64,000 nucleotides of DNA from Conoideocrella luteorostrata (Eukaryota > Ascomycota > Sordariomycetes > Hypocreales > Clavicipitaceae). Where the stretch lies: NCBI GenBank assembly GCA_032433595.1, contig JASWJB010000033.1:124001-188000 (forward strand), written 5' to 3'. Shown piece after piece: positions 24,868 through 37,203 of this stretch (position 1 is the first letter of the stretch; every line of letters starts with the position of its first letter). The notes below the pieces were generated by a model that saw only the letters and a list, made by a program, of their open reading frames with translations, did no database searches and was not told the DNA's origin. Both the position numbers and the translations under genes were made by a program.

Positions 24868-27233
24868 ATGTTATATAAACACCCACAACCGTTGCCGTTG
24901 ATCCCTGCCAAGGAGGACATCCTGCCAACCGCACAGCGACACGTTGTAGAGAAGAAAAGAACTATTGATGCAATCATAAATAATGTCGACATTTCCGATG
25001 CAAGATTTGAGACTGTGCTGTTTCCCATTGCTAATCTTGACAACAAGCAGTCAGGTGAGAAGGCCATCATCTCGGCACTTCGCTACGCCTCTCCCGATGC
25101 AGAGACGCAGCATACGGCCGAGGAGGCGGAGAAGCTGTGGCTGGAACTTGACGGCTACGTATTTGGGCGTCTTGACCTCTTTAAGCTAGTGAAAGGTGTC
25201 AAGGAGAAGAATGAATCTCTGGACCCCGAGTCGGCTTGGCTCCTGAATCGTACCTTGTTGCGATACGGGCAGTGCGGGCATGGTGTTCTTGACGAGGCGG
25301 GTATTACAAATTGGCATGCTAGAAACTCGGAAATCGAAGATCTCTGCGCAAAATTCAATGGGAATGTCCGGGGATATGTTCCCACGGATTTATGTTTCAC
25401 AGACGATGAACTCGACGGAGTACCTGATGGAGACCTGCACGGCTATCCCTTGGATGCTGATGGGAAGCGCCGCGTGAGCCTGCAATGGAACAACTTTGAG
25501 ACCATCTGTCGATATGCTCACAGCCCCAAGACTCGGAAGTCCATATCCCTAGCTTGGGGACAGCGGTTGAGCAAAAATGTACCTCTATTCAGACGGGCAA
25601 TCTTGCTGAGAGATGAGAATGCTCGACTTCTGGGGTATAAAAGTCATGCCGATTATGGAATACCTCATAGAATGACCGAGTCTGCAGAGTGCGTTGAGAA
25701 AATGATCACTAGGCTGACGTACAGTTTGACCGCTGAAGCAAAAGCGAACTTCACTCGTATTCTGAGAAAGAAACAAGAACTGGTGGCCAGAGAACAGCCA
25801 ACGGATGTCGTAACCGAGGATGTTGTTCTCGAAAGGTTCGATATCAGTTACTATAATAAGTTCATTAATCAGCAGAACGGCGTTGACCATGAAAAAATCA
25901 TGGAATATTTCCCATTGCAGCACACTTTCCCTCTAATACTGGGCATCTATGCTTCTTACTGGCAACTACGATATGAGAGAATCGAGAAGACTGACCTAAT
26001 TGGCCATGTCTGGCATGAGGATGTCAGTGTCTGGAGTGTTTGGGACGAACGGCCAGCTAGCAAGGGCGAGTTTATCGGGTACCTCTATGCCGACATGGTG
26101 GAGAGACAGAACAAATACAGAGGCAACCAATGCGTAAATATACAACCGGTAAAAAAAAAAGCGCAGATCCGAGCTCAGAAGAGGAAGGTAGCTCTTTAAA
26201 CTTGCTGCGACTGACTCTTGCTTTACAGTGTTACGTGCAGCAGGACGGCCGTCAAGTATGCCCAGCTACGGCGCTGATGTGCAACTTTTCACCATCGAAA
26301 GTGCATGGCGTTGTGCTGCTAAAGCACGGGCAAGTAAAGACAATCTTTCACGGTACAGCTCGTAGCCCCTAAGAAATGGCCCTTGTTTGATGAAACTGAT
26401 GGAACAGAGTAGAGCTCGGCCACTGCATGCACGACCTTCTCAGCAGGCACAAGTTCGTCCGGCTACACGCATGGGAAGGCAGCCTGGAGTTTGGGGAAGC
26501 TGTAGCTACAATGTTAGAAAATTGGGCGTGGATGAAAGACATTCTCCAAAATATTAGCTGTCACTATACTTATTTGGATAGGACTTACCGGGATGCATGG
26601 GTCCAAGACAACCCTGGGCTCGACGTTCCCTCGAAATTAATTTCTAACCATCTCATCGATCCTTGGCTTTCTAAGCGCCGCGAAGACAGGATTGACTCAT
26701 ATAATAGCCAGCTGTCAGTATTAGTTACTCTTGCAAGTCGGGTTTGGCTAATAGCAAACACAGGTGCCACGCTTCGTTTGACCTGGCAGTTCACAACCCT
26801 CCCAGTCGCGAAGCATTGATAGCGATGGACGAGACTAAAGTGTACTTGGACCTTGATGAAAAGTATAATTTTGTGAGACGACCGGAGCCTTATTATCTAC
26901 ATTCTTCATTTACGCACCTGATGTCGGGTTACGACGGAGGGTACTACGCTTATGTTTTGTACGTATCTCGCACAACGGTCAATACAAAACTGGAGTATAA
27001 TGCTGACTTGAGTGCTTAGAGCTAATGTCCTCGCCGAGGAGCTATTCCAAAGTACGTTTGCCCATGATCACACATGCCCAGCAGCTTGGGAGAGGTTCAG
27101 AAGAGGGATTCTTGAGTACGGAGCGAGCCAGGACCAGCGTCTGGTGTTGGAGAAATACCTTCGACGCCAGCCCAATGCGGATGCCCTTCTGTCGAGTCTC
27201 GGTATTAATGTACCTGCTGGGGAGCGACTTTGA
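24868..27233 (+). CDS. M3-family zinc oligopeptidase (thimet oligopeptidase / saccharolysin type)
   Basis: Five exons: 24868-26148, 26229-26352, 26413-26713, 26764-26958 and 27020-27233, 704 aa, the normal family length. It cleaves short cytosolic peptides. The zinc motif HELGH is at residues 468-472, with the His and Glu codons separated by an intron; the third ligand is Glu497 in FGEAVATMLENW, 25 residues on, as in the family. Other landmarks are FPLQHTF, LIGHVWHEDVSVW, KGEFIGYLY, PATALMCNFS, SCHYTYLD, SFDLAVHNP and the substrate-side SGYDGGYYAY. Read without splicing the 3' third looks broken; with the four introns (50-80 bases, branch CTGAC/CTGAT) it is intact. It resembles a divergent paralogue of Prd1 rather than the standard gene. 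Confidence 0.88.
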
Positions 27234-28875
27234 TGTTTGGGATGCTCCCTCTCCGTCCTAGTAGATCTTGAAAAGCAGGGGAAGTGGGTTTGATGCTGGG
27301 ACAAACTTACGATGGGACCTTATCAGAGATGAGAGCAAGCCTGAAGCTGATCACGAGACCAGGGCCGAGTCTGACATAGCAAATTTGGAGCTGTAATGAG
27401 ATTTCTGCGTCACCAGAAGAATTAGCGTGTCCAGCTTGGTCTTTGTCATAATTCTAACCCATGAACTGCCGTTGATAGACATTACATTTTCTCGTGGCTA
27501 TTATGCAGCTGATATGGGACTGTACTTAGTCACCATCTTGACATTGGCGGATAAGTGTATCAAACACCATTATAGTGAGAGTGGGTGCTGAATTCGTCAA
27601 TACAGTGGCATGGCATGTTAAACTGATGCCGTAAACACCGTACATACGCCATGGTTTTATTCTCCTATGGGTCCTCTATCACCCCTTGTAGGGGTTGATG
27701 ACTCACATTTTGTTTTTTTGACCTAATCTATCCGCCTCATCTATGGCAATTAAGCTATGATTTTTGGGTATTATATCAACAACTGCACCCTTTATGATGT
27801 CGTCAGTGCCTGATGAGTAAAGCTCGCCGTATCAAAATAGAGCGTCACATCCTCGACTGCTTCTGGGTCGACGTCCAGCAGGTCGAACACGCCGGCAAAA
27901 GACTCCTGAGTCAGGGCTAATTTGTAGGTGTGGGCTGTTATAGAAAAGGTTTCTTACCCTGCACTTAGCGCAGCTGATTTGAAGTACTCTAATTGGACGC
28001 AACCCACGCATTTATGGACGCGGTATTTTGCTTCTCCACGGTTCAACGTTCACATTTAAATCTGACCCAATTCCAACGGGGTGCTAATCGTGGTGTAACA
28101 AGTTTGTAAGGTGGCGTACCGACGACTTGGACGGCCACGTTGAAATACTTGTCCACTCGTAATTGCGGTCATGTATTCACCAAGCCCAGGCTCATACCAT
28201 CCATCCGTACCCTTGTTGAGGTGCCGGCACTTTCTGGATTTCTCCGTGGCGAAACAAGATACCCATCCTTTTTCAAGATCAAAAGCAATATATTCTAGGT
28301 CCCTACAAGTTGTATAATAAGGACTTTGTTACATTCATACGTGTTCGATTGAGTATTCTTCGCGATGGGGTCGGAAGGCGTCCTGACTGGCTGCGACTGG
28401 TGGGGGAGGGGGTCGACTACAAGCTCTCGGAAGTCGCACCCGTGGCGGCTTGGCGTGTAATGCAATGCAGCCTTCGCAATACCCATGCCGTTGTTGATTG
28501 CACCGTCTGCGCATCGGAGCAAAGATGGGCTGATGAATCTCGATATCTTCTCTACGTGACTGGCACTAGAGAATTTAGACTCTGCCAGACCCACTACCGA
28601 CAGTGACATCTCCGCTGTCAGCTCATGCCTCTACTCCGTAGTGGTGATGTTCTAATCTTGGTCTTTATCCGGTCTTGATATTTCGCATCTAGATCTCGGC
28701 ATCAACCTCCGCATTGTCCACTGCTGTGACGTTGCACCCATCTTGGACCCTCTGACGTCAAGTCTGATTCGACATCGTGAGCTATCTCGGCGGCCGAAGC
28801 CATCAAAGCTCCTGCCGCGAAATAATAGGGAACGCAGCATGCAGCGGCGGCACTGGACCATTTGTTGGCCCGAAC
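27234..28875. other. intergenic, 1.6 kb, no gene seen
   Basis: Nothing coding was recognised. A TACTCCGTA copy is at 28632-28640, about 240 bases before the start of the zinc-cluster regulator. The A/T-rich first half likely holds the 3' end of the peptidase transcript. Confidence 0.4.
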
Positions 28876-31359
28876 ATGGCCGCCAATCTTCCGCCTCCTG
28901 GTCCTGCTCCTTATCCGGGACACCATCGATCCAAACGGCTCAAGGTTGAGGTGGCTTGTGATACTTGTCGGGTTAGAAAAGTAAAGTGCGACGGAGCGAG
29001 GCCTGGTATGTCAGGGAGTTTCCTTCAAGTCGAGTTCCATTCTGTTCTCAGGAGCTTGTTAAGCTCCTGCTTGTCAAGTCTGTCGCTTTTCGCCGCTAAC
29101 TAGTTGACTGATAGCTTGCGGTAGTTGCTCGAGGAAGTTTGGTCAAAAGGACAAATGCCGATACAGCAATGGCGAAGGCACTCTACCTTTGTCTCCGAAG
29201 CACATGCTGCCTGGTCTTCTTAATCGTCCCGTGAAGATCAAAAGAGCGGAGCCACAAACCTCACTCTCGAGCTCTGGTCATCAGACAAGTCCTGGCGGTT
29301 CCCAGCATTCTTCCCAGCACCGTCATGGCTACCCCACATCTCAAGTGCCTGCGTTTCGGCAAGTGCTTCCTAGCCCATCTCCAAGTCGGATGGTATCAAC
29401 CATCGAGCCTGTCGTATCCCGAACCCAACGACCTGCCGTGGTCTCGGAGTCGAGATCAATACCCCCAGAAGATGCTAGCCCATCCGTAATTGATTCCATG
29501 ACAGCGGTGATTGACGATGGTGTGAGCACGGGGGAGTTTTTTGGCAGCAGCAGCGCCGGATCATTCACTGCGCAGATCAATGCTGCTGTCGCGAGTCGAC
29601 TTGGCCATGGCCGGCCGGGAGCGCATCGATCCGGCCCAAATCTTGGAGTGGGAAACTTGAGTGCACCAAGGAGGCCAGGCATGTACAACAGTACGAATGA
29701 AGTCTTGCCACCCCGTCGACAGGCAGATCAGTTGATGAATATGTACTGGTTTTATGTCGATCCTCTGTATCCGTTTCTCGACAAACGTAAATGGGAGCAG
29801 CACTATTGCAACTTATTCTCGGGGACGCCATTGGATACTAATGAAGGTATATTTGTGGCAACATTGAATGTGATCTTTGCCTTGTCGACCCAGCTTTTGG
29901 AATCAATGGAACCCGAAAGTAGAGATGAGACTAGCGACGTGTACTTCAAGCGGGCCAAGGATTTACTAGATCTTACCTTTTGGGATTCTGGCTCACTGGA
30001 GCTCGTGCAGTATTTGCTGCTGATGAGCCAATACCTTCAAAGTACGAGCCTGCCTCACCAGACCTGGATGATTGTGGGATCCGCAGTCAGAGTCGCTCAA
30101 AGCCTTGGCCTACAGCTTCCAGAGACATCCGCAGCTCAGCCAACGCCAGGCCAACGAGAGCTGCTTCGACGTATTTGGCATGGATGTGTCCTCATGGACA
30201 GGTAAGTGACGATACTCAATGTCCACGTTATTTATTTAGTCGGTTTTTTTTTTTTTGGTAAAACTAAGCTCAACTATTAGAATGGTCTCGTTAACTCATG
30301 GACGCCCGGCGATGATATCCAAAGACTTGGCATCTTCGGTCCCACTGCCATTGACTGCATCAAATGCTAAGCCTGACGAGTATGGGCGTTTGACAGAAGG
30401 CTCTTTCTTTGTCAAATCAGTCGAGCTTTATGAAATCACTCATCGAGTACTTTGTGATCTATATTCCGAGCCAGGATTTCGGCGGCGTTGCGCAACTCCA
30501 AGCGACAAGCAAGACGAGAATCTGGCCATTGTTATGCAGCTGGACTCGGCCATGATGAAGTGGGAGGATAGGCTTCCAACGTTTCTCATTATAAATGACC
30601 TGGATGTGGCAATGAATGATGTATCGCATCGTCAGGCTGTCATACTTAATATCAGGTAATTGCCAACATTGTACCTGAGTTGAAGAGCCAAGCGCTGAAA
30701 TGAATGCTTATAATCTGCCTAGGTTTCTACACGCTCGAATGTTGCTGCTTCGTCCTATAGTTGCCCGCGTTTGCCTCCCACAGCAAGACTCGAGGGCGGC
30801 ATCCTCGCATTCCTCCAATTGTTTGCAAGCCCGGGTCATGGAGCAATGCACAATATGCTGCGTGGGGATTGCTCGCAACATCATTTCCTTGCTTCTCAAG
30901 TATCAGGCGTTTGACGGAACCGTGGGACTCCTCCCTGCCTGGTGGTATAGAGTTTATTATCTCTTTTCTGCTGCTACTATTCTCATAGCTGCTAAGCTGA
31001 GAACAGATATCTTTGATCCGCGGGAGATTGATCAGGCATGGAGCGAAGTTATGAAGGTTTTGCAAGCACATGAACACGTCAGCCAATCCGCCCGTCGGTG
31101 TGTAGCTGCCTTGCAGATATTATCTTCAAAGATTCTCCGAAGCACTACACCATCGAAGACCTCTATTCCCTTTACCAGTACCATTCCTCCTATATTCACC
31201 AGCGAGGATTTGCAAACTGGACGAACAGAGCCGCCAATGGCACAAGATGATGCCTTTTCTCAATTTTCAGACCTTGATATTCGCAACTTGACATTTACAG
31301 TCGACGATTTTTCATGGCTGAACGATATGAATGCTTGGAATGTACTAAATGATGCGTGA
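28876..31359 (+). CDS. Zn2Cys6 fungal-specific transcription factor
   Basis: Four exons: 28876-29005, 29115-30201, 30281-30655 and 30723-31359, 742 aa. The DNA-binding cluster starts at about residue 29: CDTCRVRKVKCDGARPACG, then CSRKFGQKDKCRY, six cysteines in the GAL4-type spacing, with the first intron inside it. A basic and Ser/Pro-rich linker follows. The middle-homology domain (fungal_trans) begins near residue 230 (LMNMYWFYVDPLYPFLDK) and includes QYLLLMSQYLQS and CVLMDRMVSLTHGRPAMI. Such proteins usually control neighbouring catabolic or biosynthetic genes. The next gene on the same strand is a gentisate dioxygenase, so control of it is a reasonable inference. The start at 28876 is the first ATG in frame. 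Confidence 0.92.
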
Positions 31360-32144
31360 ATTCTTGTTATATCAATGTTACGATAGACGCTGGATGTAGA
31401 AATTTTTTACATGGCCATTTTGTTGCAGACTTTTGCTGCTATGCCGTTCGTGGTTCTTTGGAGGGACAAAGTGCAAAGCTGCGTCGTTCAATACTTTGAC
31501 TGCATAATTTGTAACCATGAAGGCAAATTCTTATCTAAACTTGACGCCGCACTCTGCGGTGCTACGTGTCCCGAATGACAAACTCATGTGTCACTTGAGC
31601 CAATCACACAGCGACCCGATCGGAAACGACATTTGGTCGGACGTGAAAGGGTGCGTACGGCCATTTCTCTTTTGGTGTGAGCCACAACTTCTTGGTGAAG
31701 GCCAGATATACTAAAATCTACAGCCTAGATGAGGGGCAATTGCGGCAAAAACTGAGTTTTGATTTTTCTGAAGAGGAGCTGGAGAGGAGCTCAGCAAGGC
31801 AACTATTTCTTGTAGGAAACAAGGTCCCCTCGTTCCAAGTCTCCCGCGTCTGAAACGGTATACTGTCGGAAGTGGGCTACAGCAACCACAACACACTATT
31901 TATTATCTTGGCAAAACCAAAATAGCACAACGCAAGTGGCGCTAGTGTAGTTACATGCAACCGGCTGGCAGATCAAGCTGGCTGCTGCAATATAACTAGC
32001 CGTGTCTCTCCTGCACTTCATGGACCAGTATCCCAACATCGGTAATGCACAAGCATAGAATCGCTAAACCGGACAACGAGACATTTGCGAAATTACTACC
32101 CGAAGAGCACAGCCGGGCTGACACATAGACCCAAGAAGTTGACT
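31360..32144. promoter_or_regulatory. intergenic region before gentisate dioxygenase
   Basis: 785 bases holding the regulator's 3' end and the dioxygenase promoter. No ORF or known operator was recognised. CGG-type half sites for a zinc-cluster protein could not be told from background by eye. Confidence 0.4.
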
Positions 32145-33371
32145 ATGGGCTCAGCGGAACCACAAACGGCCATGGGAGAATTCCTCAAGGCGCTCCCAGC
32201 CAAACACCTGGAACCTCTATGGACCCGAATGAGTGCCATGGTTCCACCTGCGCCTAATCCTGTCACGATGTCATGTCTGTGGAAATACCGGGAAATGCTG
32301 CCATATTTAGCGACTGCAGGAGCGATTGTGCCGGAAGAGATGGCGGAGAGGAGGGTCTTGATGCTGGTTAACCCGTGTATGAGTATGTCTATCTGCCCTC
32401 CCATATGTGGCTGCATAACAACTGCACCAGACCATCTGTATACAGTCAACTGGTCGATATTTCTTCCTTCAGTTGCAAGGACGCACACTAAGGTATATTA
32501 ATAGGCGCTCCTCACACTACCGATACCATCTACGCTGGCCTTCAGCTGGTCAACCCCGGCGATACGGCCCCAGCCCACAGACACGTTGCCACTGCATGCC
32601 GCTTCATTATTGAAGGCGAGGGCTTTACATCAGTCGAGGGCACAAGGGTGCGTCTCACTCGCGGCGACGTAGTCGTTACGCCATCCTGGCATTGGCATGA
32701 TCACGGCAATGAGAGCAGCAAGCCGGTGATTTGGTTGGATGTGCTGAATCTACCACTGTTCACATATGCGAGGGTCCATTTCGCGGAAGGGTACGCCGAG
32801 AATCGCTATCCCAGCACGTAAGTCCAAGATCCCGCGTCTGTCTATCCATCCGGCACTGGCGGTTCGAGAGATCCGCCTCGTCACGCCTGCCTAGATATAA
32901 CGTGAAAACGGGGTGGCGTCGTATTCGTGCTCTTTGGCTCAACGCTAACTCGATCATTTTATCAGGTTCAAGGACCACTGTGAGTGGCGCCATCCATGGG
33001 AGGCAACCCAGAGGGCTCTTGATGCCATGCCTGGCAGTCACGCAACATACCATTACAAGGCATCCAATGGGGATGCACTCTCTGCAACGCTGGGAGCTCG
33101 AGCAGAGAGGATAAACTCTGGCACTGAGACGGAGGTAATACAAGACAGCAATTCGTACATATATCACTGCTACGAAGGAAGGGGATATTCTGTGATCGAG
33201 TCGCCAGAGAGTGGTGTGAAAGACAAGTTTCTTCGTTGGGAGTCGAAAGACACGTTTGCCGTGCCGGCGTATTCAAAGTTTCGGCATGTAAATGAGTCGT
33301 CTGAGGCGGCGTACTTGGTGGCATTTCACGACGGGCCATTTCTGGATCGGTTGGAATTGAGGCGGCCTTGA
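32145..33371 (+). CDS. gentisate 1,2-dioxygenase, bicupin
   Basis: Three exons: 32145-32376, 32505-32817 and 32966-33371, 316 aa. It opens the ring of 2,5-dihydroxybenzoate (gentisate) to maleylpyruvate using Fe(II). The first cupin carries PAHRHVATACRFIIEGEG; His102 and His104 are the expected iron ligands, with a later His in WHWHDHG near residue 140. Further family blocks are TTDTIYAGLQL, IWLDVLNLPLF, SYIYHCYEGRGYSVIE in the second cupin and VAFHDGPFLDRL at the C-terminus. The protein is slightly shorter than bacterial enzymes (about 345-375), mainly at the N-terminus. Introns of 128 and 148 bases are long for this window. The gene converges with an anion-type permease. Confidence 0.9.
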
Positions 33372-33793
33372 AGGAAAATGGTAATGTGGGCAAAGGTCGT
33401 CCATGTACTACCTGTGAACGTGATATGAGAGCTTTGAAACAGATAGATAGAAATTATGCGCTTGTTCTTTGTTTAAATAATAGACTGTAAGTGAGTAGTT
33501 GATATCTTGACACCAAACTTTTTTAAATGACAGGTTGAGTAAGGCCACCCGCCAGTGTCACCATCTGTTACCTATCATCCCCGAACAGCTAGTAAAGCAG
33601 CGAGTAGCACTGTCTAGGAGCATCTACTGCGTACAACACTACCATCAAGATTCGGCAAATACGGTCAACACACACACCATGGGGAGCAACCGAGGGAGTG
33701 ATCATCAACCCAGGAACACGTGGCACAGCCTGCCAGCCCAATCTGCAAGGTCAAATACAGGTCATATTTTAATAGTTTACTCCTCTTACGAAT
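33372..33793. other. convergent intergenic region, dioxygenase / MFS
   Basis: 422 bases between two stop codons. A/T-rich, with no feature recognised beyond expected 3' ends. Confidence 0.4.
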
Positions 33794-35630
33794 CTAATTC
33801 TTCCACCTAAACCCAGGGTGCTTCCAATCCAGCTCCTGAACTTGCTGGACACTCTTGCCCTCCAACGCCGCGGCCACATCCACCAGCTGCCTCCTCCTGT
33901 TATCCCTCTCAACCCAGAAGTACAAACCCGCCGCGATAATAACCATACTCGCCTGCGCGGCCAGATTCAACCCGTTCCCAATCGGATAGTTCGGCCCGTC
34001 GGACGAGACAAAAGCCCACGTGGAGATCAAGCCCCCGATATTCCCCATCATGACGTTCGTCGCAATGGCTGAACTCTTGGCCGTATCCGAGACCACATTC
34101 GCAGCCACGTGAGAGTTGGTCAGGGCGCCGTACGTAAAGATGCCCAAGAAGGGCAGGAAGGTCGCGCCGTAGCGCACGCTGGGATTCGTAGTTGCCAGGA
34201 ACATGGCGTACCCGACGACGGTGAGGGGCGCGCAGCAGATCATGAAGATGCCGCGGCGGTTCATGCGCCAGGAGACGAAGCTCGTGGCGGCGCAGAAGAT
34301 GGCGCCAACAAAGTAGGGCGGCACGGTGAGCAGCTGCTGGTTGGAAACGGTTTGCCTCGGGAAGATGGTCTTGACGATGGTAGGCAGGAAGAAGGACACG
34401 CCGTGCACGGTGATGCTGTTGAGGAGGAAGATGACGGACGTGGGGAGCACGACGGGGTTGAAGATGCCGAGGCGGCTCTTGGTCCAGCTGAAGCGGTCGA
34501 CTAGTTCGGTGATGGCGATGCGTTCTGACTTGAGGCGCGTGATGGCGAGGTCTTTCTCCTTGGGGGACAGCCAGAGCGCGGTCTCGGGGCGGTCTGGGAG
34601 GGCGAAGAAGCAGATGATGCCGAGGACAGATGTTGCGATGCCTTTGGGGGAGGGGTTAATCAAAGTTGGCTTCCGTTTTTATTTGGGCTTTGCCTTTCGG
34701 TTACGGGGGGGAAGGAAAGAACGAAACAAAGAAAGACAGCTACTCACCCTCGATGGCAAAAATCATCCTCCAAGAGTGCAAGCTCCCAAAACTGTCCAGC
34801 CTCAGAATCGCCGACGCCAACAAACCGCCAAAGGCGCCGGCTAGTGAAGCCGAGATGATGAACAGCGACACCCGAAACGTCAGCTCGCTCTGACGATACC
34901 ATCTCGACAGGAAATAGACCAGTGAGGGCATCATGCCTGCCTCGAAGATGCCGAGAAGGAAGCGGACGGCGCAGAGGGTCGAGAAGTTGGTCACAAAGGC
35001 GGTGCATATGGTGAGGATGCCGAAGCCCAGGGTCGTGGCGGGGATGAACCATCCCGGGCCGATCCACTTGCAGAGCATGTTGCAGGGGATCTCGAAGACG
35101 ATGTAGGAGATGTAGAAGATGGAGAGAGCGGCGTTGTAGTCATAGCCTTGGAGGTTCAGGTCTTTTTCTAGGCCGGCGAGTCTGGCGTTACCTAAGTTGG
35201 GGGGAGGGGGGGGGGAGGTATGTTAGTAGGTGGGAGACGTGAGTTTGAAAAATGAGATGCTTACCGATGTTGGAACGGTCGATGAAGGCGAGTACTGCGG
35301 AGGAATTAGGGATGTTAGCGCGAGAGGTTTCGCGATTCTCATAAGGTGCAGCCCAGACGTTCGTTATACGTACGGTAGAGCAAACTGACGAGCGGGATGA
35401 GACAAAAGTCCATCTTGAGGCGCACTCTGGACTCATCCCTGGCGTCTATATGCACAAGAGACTGGCCATATCTAATATGCCACGAATCAGCATTTTCATA
35501 TTCACCAGAGCCAGCAGATTGCCATGGATGATGGATGCACTTACTGGTCCGTGGCCTGGTACTGCGCCTGCGCCGCCTGGTGCTGCTCTCGCCGCGCCTC
35601 GACCTTCTCATCTATGCTCGATTCTCCCAT
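33794..35630 (-). CDS. MFS permease, anion:cation symporter (allantoate/nicotinate permease) family
   Basis: Five exons: 35630-35545, 35471-35374, 35294-35265, 35191-34748 and 34641-33794, 501 aa. These proton symporters (yeast Dal5, Tna1, Vht1) import small carboxylates. Family marks are LIPLVSLLYLLAFIDRSNIGNARLAGL in TM1 and its following loop (read in two parts), GYDYNAALSIFYISYIVFEIPCN, RFLLGIFEAGMMPS, YFLSRWYRQSE and SWRMIFAIEG. The second half has VIFLLNSITVHGVSFFLPTIV and VAANVVSDTAKSSAIATNVMMGN. Twelve membrane segments are likely. Exon 3 is only 30 bases, and the intron before exon 4 ends in a very long C-rich tract. Standing tail to tail with gentisate dioxygenase, it is a candidate gentisate or related aromatic-acid importer (inference). 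Confidence 0.92.
35198..35217. repeat. G-rich tract (C-rich on the sense strand of the MFS intron)
   Basis: Runs of G on the + strand, broken only by single A residues, lie just inside the 3' end of an intron of the permease gene. On the transcribed sense strand this is an unusually long C-rich polypyrimidine tract. On the other strand it could form a quadruplex. Confidence 0.6.
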
Positions 35631-36210
35631 ACCGCCACAGTTTGAAGTAGGCTTCCCGTACGATGCGCCAAAAAATAAAAAAAATAAAAAAAATAAAAAT
35701 AATGATACCCGACAATGTCACACAGACAGACAGACAGTCGGTCGGCCACGACAAGCGTCTTGATGCTGGCGACGACGACTGGCGGACAACCAGCCGTTAT
35801 AAAGAGAGAAAGACTGCATCCCCATCCGATCCCCATCCCATCGGCCAGCAGCGGCTATGATGGCTGGCTCGGAAGGTAGGTTCACACACAGTTCCGCGCC
35901 GGACGATTAACGTCGCAGTGCGGTTGTGCCGCATGGATTATGCTTGACTCAGCAGCACCAACTAGGATGACGCTAGAAACGGGCAGGATGGAGAAGTTAG
36001 TGAAGTTACAGAATAACTTGCTCGCTATCGGCATGCATGTCTACATAACGCCGTATCGATATCGTCGTTTGCTGCTTCGGCACGCCCGACCTTGTGGGCC
36101 GCAGTGCAACGGGGCTACTTAGTTTGTAGTTGACTGGTTATCTGCTTTATCTTGTCCCTTGGCCTTGGCACGCCACGGTCCGTCCGCCCGTACGTACTGC
36201 TTCAGTGCAT

Positions 36211-36236
36211 ACGTAGACGTAGACGTAGACGTAGAC
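36211..36236. repeat. (ACGTAG)4 short tandem repeat
   Basis: Four exact hexamer units plus two bases, in gene-free DNA. Confidence 0.85.
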
Positions 36237-36315
36237 TGTGCCGTCCTGGAGTGCAAATTTTGAAGCAATCGCAGCCAAACTCTTGCGAGTGCTTACTCAC
36301 GCACCCGCCGCGTAG

Positions 36316-36341
36316 CTACGGAGTAACTAACTACTCCGTAG
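36316..36341. repeat. inverted repeat built from the TACGGAGTA motif
   Basis: CTACGGAGTA, a six-base spacer, then TACTCCGTAG: perfect 10-base arms, able to form a hairpin. One of the clearest paired arrangements of the dispersed motif. Confidence 0.9.
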
Positions 36342-37203
36342 TCGTCGGATGTTTCAGCGCTCCTGGCCATCGATCAGCAGCAAAGTCCCGAAAGCCACTC
36401 GGCACCAACCAACTAGCCAGTTTATTTCCCATTGTACGGAGTACGGAGTAGTTAGTTAGTCGATAACAATTATTGATTGCACGGCGTGGCGCTGCGCTGA
36501 AAACCCGGCCCCCGCCCCTCCAACCAGCCATGCACGGCAGTGATGGATTGCACAAACCACGGAGCTAGACCCCGGATTTCCCCCGGAATTTGGCGAGCGT
36601 GGTCTTACTCACGCCGCCACCTTTTTTTTCTATCCCCCCAATGGATGGATCAAGAGAGTGCTTAGATTGAGGGTACGCGTGGATACTTATGCACGTATAT
36701 GTGGGAACGTGTGCGTTGGCAATAGTTACCTTGGACGTGTCCCGGGCTTCGGAACGAGAGGCGTTCAGTTACTTGGACGTGTTTTTCTCCGCACGTCTAG
36801 TTAGCGGGATGTCGGGTCTGGATTCACCGGAGGATAGGTAAAACATGGTGGCATGGCATAATGGTAGATGGACCTTGTGCTCCGTACAGTCTTTCAAGCA
36901 GAATGAGGTGCATTTAATGTGTGTGTTTTTTTTCTTCATCGTCAAATAAGTCCGTGAGGGACAAAAAAAAAAACATAATGTACTTTAATCTATCTGCTTC
37001 ACATAGGTCTGCTCATCATCTGCACACCCCACAAAATAGAGCCAGTCGCCGGTTCACGTACGGAGTGCAATCCGACGCTTACACGTCTTTGCTTTCCACA
37101 CTACGGAGTATACCGCCCAAAAACAAAACATGACTTTAACTTTGGATAACAGCCCTTTCTTGCTAAACTGCTGAGCAGCATCTTGGTCTTTCCTCACCAC
37201 CAT

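Noticed and set aside
26149..26412. M3 peptidase as a frameshifted pseudogene
   Set aside because: Both disruptions coincide with canonical introns whose removal restores conserved family sequence, including the zinc motif.
28310..28606. 98-codon plus-strand frame before the zinc-cluster regulator
   Set aside because: It starts at a non-ATG codon, the protein is unlike any family I know, and it sits where a promoter is expected.
34109..34504. 131-codon charged plus-strand frame
   Set aside because: It is antisense to the MFS permease coding exon and exists because of that exon's codon bias.
36846..36895. tRNA-like A-box (TGGCATAATGGTAGA)
   Set aside because: No B-box (GGTTCGANTCC) at the proper distance and no acceptor stem could be folded.
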